Positions 19,857-32,198 of a stretch of 37,490 nucleotides of DNA are shown piece by piece (the stretch's first letter is position 1; each line of letters starts with the position of its first letter). The DNA comes from Undibacterium sp. (lineage in GTDB: Bacteria > Pseudomonadota > Gammaproteobacteria > Burkholderiales > Burkholderiaceae_D): positions 1-37,490 of the forward strand of contig JANYFV010000352.1 in the NCBI GenBank assembly GCA_025359635.1. The letters are read 5' to 3'. Below the pieces are notes generated by a model. That model did no database searches and was not told the origin of the DNA. It worked only from the letters and a program-made list of their open reading frames with translations. The position numbers and the translations under genes were made by a program.

Positions 19857-19881
19857 AAGGGGTACTTCAGCTATCGTTGAA

Positions 19882-21345
19882 CTAACGCGGCAACACCGAA
19901 TCACCCATCAAAGCCGCATCGACTTCGCGCGCACATTGACGTCCTTCACGGATCGCCCAAACAACAAGCGATTGGCCGCGGCGCATGTCGCCTGCGGCGT
20001 AGACATTGGCAACGTTAGTACGGTAACAACCGTCACCGTCAGTGCTGGCTTTAGCGTTGCCGCGGGCGTCTTTATCGACGCCGAAGGCTTCCAGCACTTG
20101 CGCTACTGGCGAGACGAAGCCCATCGCCAGCAAGACCAGATCAGCTTTCATTTCGAATTCAGAATCCGCCACTTCTTGCATCTTGCCGTCTTTCCATTCG
20201 ACGCGGCAGGCGATCAGTTTTTCTACCTTGCCAGCCTTACCTTCCAGACGTTTGGTGGCGACCGCCCAATCTCTATCGCAGCCTTCTTCATGTGAAGAAG
20301 AAGTGCGTAATTTAGTTGGCCAATACGGCCAGACCAAGGGCTTATTTTCTTGCTCTGGCGGTTGCGGCATGACTTCAAACTGGGCGACCGATTTGGCACC
20401 ATGGCGATTCGATGTGCCTACACAGTCAGAACCGGTATCACCACCACCGATGACGATGACGTTCTTGCCGCTGGCCATGATTTGATCTTTGACCTTGTCG
20501 CCGGCATTCACCTTATTTTGCAGTGGTAAAAAGTCCATCGCAAAATGCACGCCTTTGAGTTCACGGCCAGGCACCGGTAAATCACGTGGTGTCTCTGCAC
20601 CGCCGGCGATAATCACGGCATCAAAATCTTTTTGCAGTTGTTCTGGCGAGACAGTTTCTTTCGACCAGTTAGTGATCGTGCTTGGGAAATCTTTGCCGAC
20701 CAAAACGCTGGTGCGGAAAGTTACGCCTTCGGCTTGCAACTGCTCTACGCGTCGGTCGATATGCGATTTTTCCATCTTAAAATCAGGAATGCCATAACGC
20801 AGCAAGCCACCGACTCTATCATTTTTTTCAAACACGGTAACGTCGTGACCAACGCGCGCAAGTTGCTGCGCGGCTGCCAGACCTGCTGGGCCGGAGCCGA
20901 CAATAGCGACTTTTTTGCCGGTTTTGATGGCAGAAATCTGTGGTACTACCCAGCCGTTTTCCCAGCCTTTGTCAATGATGAAATGTTCTATCGATTTGAT
21001 ACCGACCGGGTCATCATTGATTCCTAAGGTACAGGCGGTTTCACAAGGTGCGGGACAGATGCGGCCGGTGAATTCAGGGAAGTTATTCGTTGAATGCAGA
21101 GTATCCAAAGCCAACTGGTAATTGCCGTTGTAGACCAGATCATTCCAGTCGGGAATGATATTGTTGACCGGGCAGCCGTTATTGCAGAATGGAATACCGC
21201 AATCCATACAACGTGCGCTTTGTACTTTGACTTGATCATTGCTCAAGTGCACAGAAAATTCTTTGTAATGTTTTTTGCGCGCCAGCGGCGCTTCGCTTGC
21301 TTCTTGCAAGCGTTGATATTCCATGAAGCCAGTTACTTTACCCAT
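19882..21345 (-). CDS. gltD: Glutamate synthase (NADPH) small subunit
   Basis: 487 aa; [78 protein letters not shown]. Confidence 0.97.
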   Translation of the reverse strand: MGKVTGFMEYQRLQEASEAPLARKKHYKEFSVHLSNDQVKVQSARCMDCGIPFCNNGCPVNNIIPDWNDLVYNGNYQLALDTLHSTNNFPEFTGRICPAPCETACTLGINDDPVGIKSIEHFIIDKGWENGWVVPQISAIKTGKKVAIVGSGPAGLAAAQQLARVGHDVTVFEKNDRVGGLLRYGIPDFKMEKSHIDRRVEQLQAEGVTFRTSVLVGKDFPSTITNWSKETVSPEQLQKDFDAVIIAGGAETPRDLPVPGRELKGVHFAMDFLPLQNKVNAGDKVKDQIMASGKNVIVIGGGDTGSDCVGTSNRHGAKSVAQFEVMPQPPEQENKPLVWPYWPTKLRTSSSHEEGCDRDWAVATKRLEGKAGKVEKLIACRVEWKDGKMQEVADSEFEMKADLVLLAMGFVSPVAQVLEAFGVDKDARGNAKASTDGDGCYRTNVANVYAAGDMRRGQSLVVWAIREGRQCAREVDAALMGDSVLPR

Positions 21346-21442
21346 TTTTCTACCTCAAATTTGTTGCGGACAATGTGCCCATTCATTCCTGAAATGCAGA
21401 GAAGATACGCGCCTGACTACATCGCCAGACGCATTCACCTTT

Positions 21443-24400
21443 CTATGCAGCGACTTTTTCTTTTTCAACGTTCAACTGTTTGGCGGCATACATCTCGACC
21501 AAAGCGCGCTTGTATTCGGTCGGGAAGACCTTGACGAATTTGGCGCGACTACGCGCCCAATCGTCTAACAAATTACGTGCACGGGTACTACCTGTATGCT
21601 TGAAGTGGCGCTCTAACAGGCTACGCACAATCGCCTCATCGGTTTCACTTTCGCCATCACGCAGGGCACTGTGCCAGAGCGCTTTCTCGACGCTGGCCAA
21701 CTGCACGTCACCAGCCAATACTGGTTCTAAAGTCACCATAGACATATTGCATTTGGCTTCAAATTCTCCATCAGGATCGTAGACATACGCGATACCACCC
21801 GACATACCCGCGGCAAAGTTGCGCCCGGTATTGCCCAACACAATTACCGTACCGCCAGTCATGTATTCACAACCGTGATCACCGGTGCCTTCAATCACTG
21901 CCACCGCACCAGAATTACGTACGGCAAAACGTTCACCTGCCACACCATTGATAAAGGCTTCACCTGCAATTGCACCGTAAAGAACAGTATTACCGCAGAT
22001 AATATTATCGACTGCCCAGCCACGGAACTCGGTGTTCGGACGAATGATGATGCGTCCGCCGGACAAGCCCTTGCCGACGTAATCATTGCCTTCTCCGACC
22101 AGATCCAAGGTCACACCGTGCGCCAGAAAAGCCCCGGCAGATTGGCCAGCAGTCCCTTGCAATTGAATATGGATAGTGTCATCCGGCAAACCTGCATGAC
22201 CGTATTTTTTCGCCACTTCACCTGACAACATCGCGCCGACTGTTCGATTACGGTTTTTGATCGGCGAAATAAACGATACTTTTTCACCCGAATCCAAAGC
22301 CGATTTGGCCTGCGCAATCAACTTCACATCCAGCGCTTTATCAAGACAATGATCTTGCACATCAATGTGGCGGATTTCTGTACCGGCAGGCATTTCAGGT
22401 TGATAGAAAATGCGGCTGAAATCCAAGCCCTTGGCTTTCCAATGTGTGATCGCATGGGATTTATCCAGCAGATCGACCCGGCCGATCAATTCATCATAAG
22501 TGCGTATACCCAACTGCGCCATGATCTGGCGTACTTCTTCAGCAACGAAGAAGAAATAATTGACGACATATTCAGGCTTGCCTGAGAATTTTTTACGTAA
22601 CTCAGGGTCTTGGGTCGCGACGCCCACCGGGCAAGTATTCAGGTGGCATTTGCGCATCATAATGCAGCCTTCAACCACTAGCGGCGCGGTAGCAAAACCG
22701 ATTTCGTCGGCACCCAACATGGCGGCGATGGCAACGTCGCGGCCAGTCTTCATTTGTCCATCTGCTTGTACCCGAACACGGCTACGCAAGCCATTCAATA
22801 CCAAAGTTTGCTGAGTCTCCGACAGGCCGAGTTCCCACGGTGTGCCGGCATGCTTGACGGATGACAAAGGCGAAGCACCAGTACCACCATCGTGACCGGC
22901 AATCACCAGATGATCTGCTTTGGCTTTGGAGACACCTGCGGCGACCGTACCGACACCCACTTCAGAGACCAGCTTGACCGAAATCGAGGCTTTAGGATTG
23001 ACGTTTTTCAAATCGTGAATCAGCTGCGCCAGATCTTCAATCGAATAAATATCATGATGCGGCGGTGGAGAAATCAAACCCACGCCAGGCACCGAGAAAC
23101 GCAATTTGGCAATGTAGTCAGAGACCTTATGTCCTGGCAATTGACCGCCCTCGCCCGGCTTGGCACCTTGCGCCATCTTGATTTGAATTTGATCAGCAGA
23201 AATCAAATATTCAGTCGTCACCCCAAAGCGGCCAGACGCGACTTGCTTGATGCGTGAACGTAAAGAATCGCCAGCGATCAAGGGAATATCCACTTGCACC
23301 ACGTCTTTACCGAGCATGGAAGCCAAGGTTGCGCCCTGCTTGATAGGGATGCCTTTGAGCTCTTGCTGATAGCGCGCCGGATCTTCTCCGCCTTCGCCGG
23401 TATTTGATTTGCCGCCGATGCGGTTCATCGCTACTGCCAAGGTTGCATGTGCTTCTGTGCTGATGGAACCTAGCGACATCGCGCCTGTGGCGAAGCGTTT
23501 GACGATTTCTTTTGCCGGTTCAACCTGGTCCAAAGGTATCGCTTTTGCCGGATCAATCTTGAATTCAAACAAGCCGCGCAAAGTCATATGGCGCTTGGAT
23601 TGATCATTGATGATCTGCGCATATTCTTTATACGAATTAAAGTTATTTGAGCGCGTGGAATGTTGCAGTTTAGCGATCGCATCCGGTGTCCACATGTGGT
23701 CTTCACCACGCACGCGGAAGGCGTATTCGCCACCGGCATCTAAGGCATTGGCCAGCACCGGGTCATTGCCGAAAGCCAGCGCATGTAAGCGCAAAGCTTC
23801 TTCGGCAACTTCAAATACGCCTATGCCTTCAACGTTCGATGCCGTGCCTTTGAAGTATTTATCGACCAGGGATTTATTCAGGCCGATCACTTCAAATATC
23901 TGCGCACCGCAATACGACATATAGGTAGAGATACCCATCTTCGACATGACTTTCATCAAGCCTTTGCCAATCGCCTTGGTGTAATTGTAGATGGCGGTTT
24001 CAGCAGACAAATCACCCGGCAGATCCTTCGCCATATCGGCCAGGGTTTGCATCGCCAGGTAAGGATGGACGGCTTCTGCGCCATAGCCTGCCAGCAAAGC
24101 AAAGTGATGGGTTTCACGCGCCGAACCGGTCTCTACAACGAGGCCGGTAATCGTGCGCATGCCTTTGCTGACCAAGTGCTGATGCACGGTCGAGGTGGCC
24201 AGCAATGCCGGAATCGCGACGTAGTTGGCATCCATCTTGCGATCAGTGATGATCACAATATTGTGGCCAGATTTAACCGCATCGACAACTTCTGCGCAAA
24301 TCGAGGCCAGACGCGCTTCGATACCGTCTTTGCCCCAGGTCACCGGATAACAAATATCGAGTTCGTAGGACTTAAACTTGCCGCCAGTATTCGCGCTGAT

Positions 24401-26134
24401 GTTGCGTAGTTTGGCAATGCCGGCAAAATCCAATACCGGTTGCGATACTTCCAGACGCATCGGTGGATTGATGTTGTTGGTGTCGAGCAAATTCGGCTTA
24501 GGACCAATGAAAGAGACCAGCGACATCACCATCGCTTCGCGAATAGGATCGATAGGCGGATTGGTCACCTGCGCAAACAATTGCTTGAAGTAGTTATACA
24601 ACGGCTTGAGCTTGTTCGACATCACCGCCAGCGAAGAATCGTTGCCCATCGAACCGGTGGCTTCTTCACCACCGACAGCCATCGGTGCCATCAGGAATTT
24701 CAGATCTTCCTGGGTGTAGCCAAATGCCTGCTGTCTATCTAACAGCGTGGCAGTTTCTAGCGTATTGTCTTGCTCGCCCTTGAGTTCATTGAGCTTGATA
24801 CGCACCGATTTAATCCATTGCTTGTAGGGCTTGGCATTGGCATAGGTATCCTTGATTTCTTTGTCGTCGATGATACGGCCAGCTTCCAGATCAATCAAAA
24901 ACATTTTGCCCGGCTGCAGACGCCATTTCTTGATGATCTTCGATTCCGGGATCGGCAAGACGCCGGATTCTGACGCCATTACCACCAGATCGTCATCCGT
25001 GACGATGTAACGCGCCGGACGCAAGCCGTTGCGATCCAGCGTGCCGCCGATTTGACGACCATCGGTAAAAGCCATGGCGGCCGGGCCGTCCCACGGCTCC
25101 ATCATCGCTGCATGGTATTCGTAGAAGGCACGGCGGTTGTCGTCCATCATGGTATGATTTTCCCATGCTTCAGGGATCATCATCATCATTGCCTGGGCGA
25201 TGGGATAACCGGCCATGACCAGTAATTCCAGCGCATTGTCAAAACTTGCGGTGTCAGACTGGCCTTCAAAAATCAGCGGATACAGCTTTTGCAAATCGTC
25301 ACCGAGTACAGCCGATTTCATCACGCCTTCACGCGCCCGCATCCAGTTGAAGTTACCTTTGACCGTGTTGATCTCGCCGTTATGCGCAATCATGCGGTAT
25401 GGATGGGCCAGTGGCCATTCCGGGAAAGTATTGGTAGAGAAGCGCTGATGCACCAACGCCAATGCGGAGATGCAGCGCTCGTCTTGCAAATCTTTGTAAT
25501 ACACGCCAACTTGGTCGGCCAGCAGCAAACCTTTGTAGACGATAGTACGTGCCGACATCGACGGCACGAAATATTCTTTACCGTGGATTAGCTTCAAGGC
25601 CTCAATCGCATGCACGGCCGATTTTCGGATCACATATAACTTACGTTCCAGCGCGTCTGTCACCATAATATCCGGGCCGCGGCCGATGAAGATCTGGCGT
25701 ATTACAGGCTCTTTTTCGCGCACAGTCGGCGACATCGGCATCTCGCTATCTACCGGCACATCGCGCCAGCCAATCACAACCTGGCCTTCAACGCGCACTG
25801 CGCGCTCAATCTCTTGCTCGCAGGCTAAACGGGATGCGTGCTCTTTCGGCAAAAAGATCATGCCTACGCCGTATTCACCAGGCGGCGGCAAAACTATTCC
25901 TTGCTTGGCCATTTCTTCGCGATAGTACTGGTCTGGTATCTGGATCAAGACACCAGCACCGTCGCCCATCAGCGCGTCTGCACCGACGGCACCCCGGTGG
26001 TCGAGGTTTTTCAGAATCAGCAAACCTTGCTCAATGATGGCATGCGATTTTTTGCCCTTGATATGCGCGACAAAACCTACACCGCAGGCGTCGTGTTCGT
26101 TTGCTGGGTCGTACAGGCCTTGTGCTTGCATCAT
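21443..26134 (-). CDS. gltB: Glutamate synthase (NADPH) large subunit
   Basis: 1563 aa; N-terminal class II amidotransferase domain ([12 protein letters not shown]), [22 protein letters not shown]-terminal GXGXG repeats. Confidence 0.97.
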   Translation of the reverse strand: MMQAQGLYDPANEHDACGVGFVAHIKGKKSHAIIEQGLLILKNLDHRGAVGADALMGDGAGVLIQIPDQYYREEMAKQGIVLPPPGEYGVGMIFLPKEHASRLACEQEIERAVRVEGQVVIGWRDVPVDSEMPMSPTVREKEPVIRQIFIGRGPDIMVTDALERKLYVIRKSAVHAIEALKLIHGKEYFVPSMSARTIVYKGLLLADQVGVYYKDLQDERCISALALVHQRFSTNTFPEWPLAHPYRMIAHNGEINTVKGNFNWMRAREGVMKSAVLGDDLQKLYPLIFEGQSDTASFDNALELLVMAGYPIAQAMMMMIPEAWENHTMMDDNRRAFYEYHAAMMEPWDGPAAMAFTDGRQIGGTLDRNGLRPARYIVTDDDLVVMASESGVLPIPESKIIKKWRLQPGKMFLIDLEAGRIIDDKEIKDTYANAKPYKQWIKSVRIKLNELKGEQDNTLETATLLDRQQAFGYTQEDLKFLMAPMAVGGEEATGSMGNDSSLAVMSNKLKPLYNYFKQLFAQVTNPPIDPIREAMVMSLVSFIGPKPNLLDTNNINPPMRLEVSQPVLDFAGIAKLRNISANTGGKFKSYELDICYPVTWGKDGIEARLASICAEVVDAVKSGHNIVIITDRKMDANYVAIPALLATSTVHQHLVSKGMRTITGLVVETGSARETHHFALLAGYGAEAVHPYLAMQTLADMAKDLPGDLSAETAIYNYTKAIGKGLMKVMSKMGISTYMSYCGAQIFEVIGLNKSLVDKYFKGTASNVEGIGVFEVAEEALRLHALAFGNDPVLANALDAGGEYAFRVRGEDHMWTPDAIAKLQHSTRSNNFNSYKEYAQIINDQSKRHMTLRGLFEFKIDPAKAIPLDQVEPAKEIVKRFATGAMSLGSISTEAHATLAVAMNRIGGKSNTGEGGEDPARYQQELKGIPIKQGATLASMLGKDVVQVDIPLIAGDSLRSRIKQVASGRFGVTTEYLISADQIQIKMAQGAKPGEGGQLPGHKVSDYIAKLRFSVPGVGLISPPPHHDIYSIEDLAQLIHDLKNVNPKASISVKLVSEVGVGTVAAGVSKAKADHLVIAGHDGGTGASPLSSVKHAGTPWELGLSETQQTLVLNGLRSRVRVQADGQMKTGRDVAIAAMLGADEIGFATAPLVVEGCIMMRKCHLNTCPVGVATQDPELRKKFSGKPEYVVNYFFFVAEEVRQIMAQLGIRTYDELIGRVDLLDKSHAITHWKAKGLDFSRIFYQPEMPAGTEIRHIDVQDHCLDKALDVKLIAQAKSALDSGEKVSFISPIKNRNRTVGAMLSGEVAKKYGHAGLPDDTIHIQLQGTAGQSAGAFLAHGVTLDLVGEGNDYVGKGLSGGRIIIRPNTEFRGWAVDNIICGNTVLYGAIAGEAFINGVAGERFAVRNSGAVAVIEGTGDHGCEYMTGGTVIVLGNTGRNFAAGMSGGIAYVYDPDGEFEAKCNMSMVTLEPVLAGDVQLASVEKALWHSALRDGESETDEAIVRSLLERHFKHTGSTRARNLLDDWARSRAKFVKVFPTEYKRALVEMYAAKQLNVEKEKVAA

Positions 26135-26297
26135 GCTGCTCCATTAATTAAGGTAATCCGTAGAATAGTGCAGCGCAACAGAATACACAACAAGAAAAAT
26201 TAGGGTCGGAGTAATAATTAAAACAGAAGATTTTGGCGTTATTTTAATTGGGGACATAGCAAATACAATCAAAAAATATCGGAAAGCTATTTTTTCT

Positions 26298-26996
26298 TTA
26301 ACCCGCCTTAATCAGCTTGCGCGGGCGTCCGCGCTTGATAGGCTCGACTCGCCTTGCGGTTAACTTCGTCATTTCAGCCTTAAAGACATCGGAACCTAGC
26401 ATCCAGCCCTTCAGCGTTGCATTCGTCAAGGCCTGTATCTGTGCGGCTGAGAAGCCAGCTAACATCATTTCTTTATACGCCGCTTCGCGTTGAAATGGCG
26501 TATTCCCCAATCCCCAATAAGCGGGATGATCAGTGACTAAGGGATTGGTCTTGAGGCCGATATGATGTTGGTAACTAGACCAGGGATAATCCACCGCGTC
26601 TGTGACCAAAGCTGAGCGAACCGGGTTCGATTCCATATATAAGCTACAGCGTAATAAATATTGATTTGCTTCCAGCACAGTAGCTTTGTAACGCCCTTGC
26701 CAAAGCGTGCCCTGGCGTTGATATTTGCCATTAAAATAAGGGACATAGTGTCGCCCTATCCATTGCATCATCTTTCCCAAGCCAGTTTCATCGCTCGGCG
26801 TTGCTAATAAATGCAGGTGATCTGGCATGAGCACGTAGGAGTGAATCGCCACCTTAAACTGACGGGACGCCTCGCCCATCCAGGCAAGAAACGAAGTGTA
26901 ATCCTCGTCATCAACAAAAATCTGCTTCCCATCAATGCCACTTTGAATAATGTGATGTAGCTGGTGAGGAATTACGAGACGGGGGAGTCGTGCCAT
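26298..26996 (-). mobile_element. REP-associated tyrosine transposase (RAYT)/Y1-type transposase
   Basis: MARLPRLVIPHQLHHIIQSGIDGKQIF..., HSYVLMPDHLHLLATP (HUH-like HLH), GRYKATVLEANQYLLRCSLYMESNPVRSALV. The internal ATG at 26996 matches the family N-terminus; the track ORF extends to 27062. Confidence 0.92.
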
Positions 26997-27062
26997 GGGA
27001 TGCAAGCTATCAGTAATGAGACTGCGGTATTGTAAAGCAGACAGGAAATTGATGCGTGCCAA

Positions 27063-27097
27063 ATAAAAAAGCCCTATCGGTGTTTGTCCGTCAGGGC
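27063..27097 (-). terminator. Rho-independent terminator for the small orphan ORF
   Basis: Minus-strand reading GCCCTGACGGACAAACACCGATAGGGCTTTTTTATT: imperfect stem GCCCT..CGG/CCG..AGGGC followed by T-run. Confidence 0.7.
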
Positions 27098-27174
27098 TTC
27101 ATTTACAACTAGAGAAGATTTAGTCTTACTTGATTTTAGCGCTGGTCCGAAGTGTGAACCAAGCGCGGTGACAA

Positions 27175-27513
27175 TTAAGCCGCGATAAATTCCGCCGACT
27201 TCTTTTTCGCCTGGATTACCTGTTTTGCGTCATTTGCAACAGGCACGCTGGTCAAATGTGTCGCGCCGCCCATTAACTGCGCTATTTTATTTTTCAAGGC
27301 ATCTTGCTGAGTTGCCAAAATAAAATGTGCTGCACGTTTTGTCTGAACGATGCTCCAGCGAACTAGCGGTGAACGCCCGGTTCCATCTAGCAAAGCGATG
27401 TCGCGCATCCATTTTTCAAACGATCTGGTCGGCAAATCGCTTTCGATCCAGATCAGATGATCTGAGGTCATCTTCTTGTTATACGATGGACGGACCAATA
27501 TTTCGTAAATCAT
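27175..27513 (-). CDS. Hypothetical protein (~112 aa)
   Basis: Track ORF begins at 27639, but CAGGAG RBS 7 nt before ATG at 27513 supports MIYEILVRPSYNKKMTSDHLIWIESDLPTRSFEKWMRDIALLD...; own terminator downstream; no family recognised. Confidence 0.7.
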   Translation of the reverse strand: MIYEILVRPSYNKKMTSDHLIWIESDLPTRSFEKWMRDIALLDGTGRSPLVRWSIVQTKRAAHFILATQQDALKNKIAQLMGGATHLTSVPVANDAKQVIQAKKKSAEFIAA

Positions 27514-27705
27514 TTTGAGACTCCTGTAAGGGAATCTTCGCTTTAAAGTCACTGCATGCAAAGATTCTTTAGTAGCCAAAACGCACGGTTTAGAGAATCC
27601 GTTGACACAAAACGATACAAATAGACCTAAATTGCTCAAAATTCTTTCTTTTGATAATTAAAAGCTAAGTTTTGCACTAAAAATATCACTTTAATTAGCT
27701 ATTCA

Positions 27706-29193
27706 TTAATTCATTGTAGGCTTGATGGATTGCAGAAAACGGGACAACATTGGCGAATCCGCGTAGGCCACATTGAAGCGAAACCAAACAGACTCAGGTT
27801 TTCTTAACATGAAGAAATCGCTAGGCGAAAGCAAAATGCCAGATTTCAGCGCGAGATCGGCGACCAGCTTGCCATTACACGTTTCACTCGGCTCGACTTG
27901 CCAGCCAGCACTGACAAACATACCGCCGCGCGGCCGGGCGACTGGCAGCATTCCTACATCTGCCAATTTTTCGATCGCCCGTTCGCGCCCCGCGTCGAGC
28001 TGAGTAATCAATTTTTCTACCATGCGGCGATACGGTCGTGCAGAGAGCGCGTGATACACCGCCCGCTCATTGATCTCCGAGGTGGTCAATCCCGCCAGCA
28101 TTTTGACGCGCGCGAGTTCGGGCAACAAGACATTTGAGGCGGAGATTGATCCTACCCGTAGCACTGGTGACAAGGTTTTTGAAAAACTGCCAACGCGGAT
28201 GACTCTGCGCAAGCCATCCATTGCCGCCAGAGAAGCTTCGCCACTCGCGGCCAATTCGCGATAAATGTCATCTTCCACCAGACAAAAATCAAATTGCTCG
28301 GCCAGGCCAAGCAGGCGATGCGCTTGCGCCAGACTCAGAGAAGTGCCGAGGGGATTTTGCAAAACCGTGTTGACGAACATCAGTTTAGGTTGTGTCGTGA
28401 CCAGTTGTTGTTGCATGAAATCCAGATCCAGACCGGCCTCGCCACGGGGAATACCAACCGGGCTGCAGCCGTGGTGCCGTATCAGCGACAAGAGATTACT
28501 GTATCCAGGGTCTTCGACAAACACGGTATCGCCAGGTTTGGTCAAGGTACGCAAAACCAGGTCAAAAGCATGGGTCGCGCCATGTGTCAGCAAAATCTGA
28601 TCCGCTTCAACCGCATACAATTTATCCGTTAAAGTCGCCGCCAGATGCTGGCGCAAACTAGGGAAACCTAGCGGATGACCATAACCACGCAGCCGGTTCG
28701 CCGGTATTTTCATTGCATGCCGTACCGCTTCCAGAATCGTCGCCTCGCCATACCACTCTGGCGGCAACCAGCCCGCACCAACTGGTAAGGCATCTGATAC
28801 ACCTGTATATAAATCGGGGGTAAGCGCATCGATCGCGGTAGGAGTCGCCTGAAAAACCAGCTTCTGCGACACCAGAGCGACTTCATTGCGTGCCACGGTG
28901 TACCCAGAACCGCGCCGTGAAGACAGCAAACCGCTGGTCACAAGATGGCCATATGCCTCCACAACTGTGAAGGTACTCACGCCATTACACTTGGCAAGTT
29001 GACGTACTGACGGCATTTTTGCGCCTATCCGCAACTCCCTGCGACTCACCATTAAACTGATCGCATCGACAATCTGCTCGACCAGACTAAATTGCTTGTT
29101 GCGCTCTAAATTTAGAATAGGCCAGGCAGATTCTGCTAAGCCAGGGCGTAGCTGTTCAGTTGCTTTAGCGATCTGCTTCATGCGATTACCCAC
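27706..29193 (-). CDS. MocR/PdxR-type GntR-family regulator with aminotransferase-like domain
   Basis: N-terminal wHTH (LVEQIVDAISLMVSRRELRIGAKMPSVRQLAKCNGVSTFTVVEAYGHLVTSGLLSSRRGSGYTV) fused to fold type I aminotransferase domain (VEDDIYRELAASGE, RVGSFSKTLSPVLRVGSI). Confidence 0.93.
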   Translation of the reverse strand: MGNRMKQIAKATEQLRPGLAESAWPILNLERNKQFSLVEQIVDAISLMVSRRELRIGAKMPSVRQLAKCNGVSTFTVVEAYGHLVTSGLLSSRRGSGYTVARNEVALVSQKLVFQATPTAIDALTPDLYTGVSDALPVGAGWLPPEWYGEATILEAVRHAMKIPANRLRGYGHPLGFPSLRQHLAATLTDKLYAVEADQILLTHGATHAFDLVLRTLTKPGDTVFVEDPGYSNLLSLIRHHGCSPVGIPRGEAGLDLDFMQQQLVTTQPKLMFVNTVLQNPLGTSLSLAQAHRLLGLAEQFDFCLVEDDIYRELAASGEASLAAMDGLRRVIRVGSFSKTLSPVLRVGSISASNVLLPELARVKMLAGLTTSEINERAVYHALSARPYRRMVEKLITQLDAGRERAIEKLADVGMLPVARPRGGMFVSAGWQVEPSETCNGKLVADLALKSGILLSPSDFFMLRKPESVWFRFNVAYADSPMLSRFLQSIKPTMN

Positions 29194-29345
29194 TTTCAGA
29201 GAATCTTTAAAACTGTTATGTTATCACCACCTGTACGGTTGTCGCGTTTTAGTCTTTGTGTATCTGTGCCATTGATCTGAGTCTATCTATGATGACTCCA
29301 TCAACTCAAAAAAATTAGCCTTGCATCACCATTAATGGAGAGACC

Positions 29346-30662
29346 ATGAACGAAAGCAAACCAGCATCCATGAACGCGTTTTGGATGCCATTTACCAATA
29401 ACCGCGATTTCAAGGAAAATCCGCGTTTGATGGTAGCGGCAGAAGGCATGTATTACCGCGATGTCGATGGTAATCAGGTTCTTGATGGCACAGCCGGTCT
29501 ATGGTGCGTACCTTGCGGCCACGCACAGCCAAAAATTGTTGGTGCCGTGCGCGAAATGATAGGTCAGCTCGATTTTGCCCCAACCTTCCAGATGGGTCAC
29601 CCCGCTGCCTTTGATCTGGCCGAAAAGCTCATCGCGTATACCAACAATAGATTTGCCCAAGTGTTTTACACCAACTCTGGTTCAGAAGCGGTCGATACCG
29701 CATTGAAGATGGCGCTGGCTTACCACAAGGCACGTGGCGAAGGATCACGCACTCGTTTGATCGGGCGTGAGCGTGGCTATCATGGAGTAGGCTTTGGCGG
29801 AATGTCGGTCGGTGGCATTGGTGGCAACCGCAAGAGTTTTGGTCCCTTGTTGGGTGGTGTTGATCATCTGCCACACACACATAATCTGGCGATGAATGCG
29901 TTTACCCGCGGCGAACCAGAACACGGCATGAACCTGGCCGATGAACTTGAGCGTATCGTCGCCCTGCACGATGCATCGACGATTGCTGCCGTCATCGTCG
30001 AGCCAGTCGCTGGTTCAACCGGCGTATTGATACCGCCAAAAGGATACTTGAAGCGCCTGCGCGAACTCTGCACCAAATACGGCATCTTGCTGATTTTTGA
30101 TGAAGTCATCACCGGCTTTGGCCGCCTGACTACGCCGTTTGCCAGTGATTATTTTGACGTTGAACCAGACATGATGACGACCGCAAAAGGATTGACCAAC
30201 GGCGTCATCCCTATGGGCGCGGTCTTTTCCAAACAGTTTATCTACGATACTTTCATGCAAGCCCCGGCCGGCATAGAACTGTTCCACGGCTACACCTATT
30301 CAGGACATCCAGTGGCCTGTGCAGCCGCACTTGCGACCCTGGAAGTATTTGAAGAACAGAAAATATTACAGCACGCCAAGAGCATACAAACCCATTGGGA
30401 AGATGCGGTTCATTCACTCAAGGGATTGCCGCACGTAATCGACCTGCGTAGCATAGGTGTGATTGCCGGCATAGAGTTGGAAAGCATTGCCGGCAAGCCC
30501 GGTGCACGCGCCTTCAACGCCTTCAAGCAAGCATTTGCCGATGGCATCTTGATACGTACCACCGGCGACATCATCGCGCTCTCGCCACCGCTGGTACTGG
30601 AGAAAAAACACATCGATGAGTTGTTCGGCAAACTCACTACCGTCTTAAAAAATTTAGCATAA
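29346..30662 (+). CDS. Class III omega-amino acid aminotransferase (beta-alanine--pyruvate transaminase-like)
   Basis: 438 aa; [94 protein letters not shown]. Confidence 0.92.
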   Translation: MNESKPASMNAFWMPFTNNRDFKENPRLMVAAEGMYYRDVDGNQVLDGTAGLWCVPCGHAQPKIVGAVREMIGQLDFAPTFQMGHPAAFDLAEKLIAYTNNRFAQVFYTNSGSEAVDTALKMALAYHKARGEGSRTRLIGRERGYHGVGFGGMSVGGIGGNRKSFGPLLGGVDHLPHTHNLAMNAFTRGEPEHGMNLADELERIVALHDASTIAAVIVEPVAGSTGVLIPPKGYLKRLRELCTKYGILLIFDEVITGFGRLTTPFASDYFDVEPDMMTTAKGLTNGVIPMGAVFSKQFIYDTFMQAPAGIELFHGYTYSGHPVACAAALATLEVFEEQKILQHAKSIQTHWEDAVHSLKGLPHVIDLRSIGVIAGIELESIAGKPGARAFNAFKQAFADGILIRTTGDIIALSPPLVLEKKHIDELFGKLTTVLKNLA

Positions 30663-30682
30663 AAATTACTCAAGAAAATCAT

Positions 30683-32185
30683 ATGAACGCACTGAACACC
30701 ATCACCCATTACGTCAATGGCGAACACATAGACACGCAAAGTGGCCGTTATGCCGAGGTCTACAATCCAGCTTTAGGTGAACCAATTGCACGCGTCGCAC
30801 TCGGCACCGCGGAAGACGTCAACACTGCCGTAGCAGCTGCCTCCGCCGCGTTTCCGGCATGGTCGGCAACACCACCGTTGACACGTGCGCGCGTACTGTT
30901 TAAATATCTGCAACTGTGCCAGCAACACACCGATGAATTCGCCGCCATGATCACGCGTGAACATGGCAAGACCTTCGCCGATGCGCAAGGTGAAGTCGCG
31001 CGCGGTATCGAGATGGTGGAATTTGCCGTCGGCATTCCGCAATTACTCAAAGGCGAATTCACCGATCAGATCGCACGTGGTATCGATGCCTGGTCTATGC
31101 GTCAGGCACTTGGCGTGGTCGCGGGCATTACTCCGTTTAACTTCCCGGTGATGGTGCCGATGTGGATGTTCCCGGTCGCTATCGCTTGTGGCAATTGTTT
31201 TATTTTAAAACCATCTGAACGCGATCCATCCGCTTCAATGCTGCATGCAAAATTATTGACTGAAGCTGGCTTGCCAAAAGGTGTGTTTAACGTGATTCAG
31301 GGCGACAAGCTTACGGTAGATGCCCTGCTTGACCATGCAGATGTACAAGCCATCAGCTTCGTCGGCTCTACTCCAATCGCAGAATACATCTATGCACGCG
31401 GCTGCGCCAAAGGCAAGCGGGTACAAGCCCTGGGCGGTGCCAAAAACCATATGGTCGTGATGCCAGACGCTGATATGGAAATGACGGTCGATGCCTTAAT
31501 CGGCGCTGCCTACGGTTCTGCCGGTGAACGTTGCATGGCGATCTCTGTGGTGGTCGCGGTCGGTGACGCCGGAGACAAAATCATCAAGGCTTTGGCCGAG
31601 CGCACCAGTGCCTTGAAGATACGCGACGGCATGGCGGCAGATGCCGAAATGGGCCCAGTGGTGTCGGCACAAGCCAAACAACGTATAGAAAAACTGATCA
31701 CTGAAGGCGAACAACAAGGCGCAACTTTAGTAGTAGATGGACGCAACTGCAAAGTAGCTGGACGCGAGAACGGCTTCTTTGTCGGCGGCACACTGTTTGA
31801 CCATGTCACAGCGGACATGAGCATCTATACAGAAGAAATATTTGGCCCAGTACTATGCGTCATGCGCGCACCGGATATCACTTCCGCAATCAACACCATC
31901 AACGCCAACGAATACGGCAATGGCGTTGCTATCTACACCCGCGACGGCGGCGTCGCACGCGAATTTGTGCGTCAGATACAGATCGGCATGGTCGGCGTTA
32001 ACGTACCGTTGCCGGTACCGATGGCCTTCAATAGTTTTGGCGGTTGGAAGCGCAGCATGTTTGGCGATCATCACGCGTATGGCCCGGAAGGTGTGCGCTT
32101 TTATACGCGCCATAAAGCAGTCATGCAACGCTGGCCTAACACGGCTAGTGCCGGTGTCGAGTTCGCCTTCCCACAGATGAAATAG
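30683..32185 (+). CDS. mmsA: CoA-acylating methylmalonate-semialdehyde dehydrogenase-like protein
   Basis: 500 aa; [64 protein letters not shown]-terminus [34 protein letters not shown]. Confidence 0.93.
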   Translation: MNALNTITHYVNGEHIDTQSGRYAEVYNPALGEPIARVALGTAEDVNTAVAAASAAFPAWSATPPLTRARVLFKYLQLCQQHTDEFAAMITREHGKTFADAQGEVARGIEMVEFAVGIPQLLKGEFTDQIARGIDAWSMRQALGVVAGITPFNFPVMVPMWMFPVAIACGNCFILKPSERDPSASMLHAKLLTEAGLPKGVFNVIQGDKLTVDALLDHADVQAISFVGSTPIAEYIYARGCAKGKRVQALGGAKNHMVVMPDADMEMTVDALIGAAYGSAGERCMAISVVVAVGDAGDKIIKALAERTSALKIRDGMAADAEMGPVVSAQAKQRIEKLITEGEQQGATLVVDGRNCKVAGRENGFFVGGTLFDHVTADMSIYTEEIFGPVLCVMRAPDITSAINTINANEYGNGVAIYTRDGGVAREFVRQIQIGMVGVNVPLPVPMAFNSFGGWKRSMFGDHHAYGPEGVRFYTRHKAVMQRWPNTASAGVEFAFPQMK

Positions 32186-32198
32186 ACGCGTATTTTTC

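Noticed and set aside
20042-21534. Long antisense ORFs on the plus strand (e.g. 20042-20485, 20632-21027, 21094-21534) opposite gltD/gltB
   Set aside because: Strong conserved genes on the minus strand explain the coding signal; the plus-strand translations look like shadow ORFs with no recognisable motifs or RBS.
26997-27062. N-terminal extension MARINFLSALQYRSLITDSLHP on the RAYT ORF
   Set aside because: The family N-terminus MARLPRL starts at 26996, and the extension runs into the terminator of the neighbouring gene.
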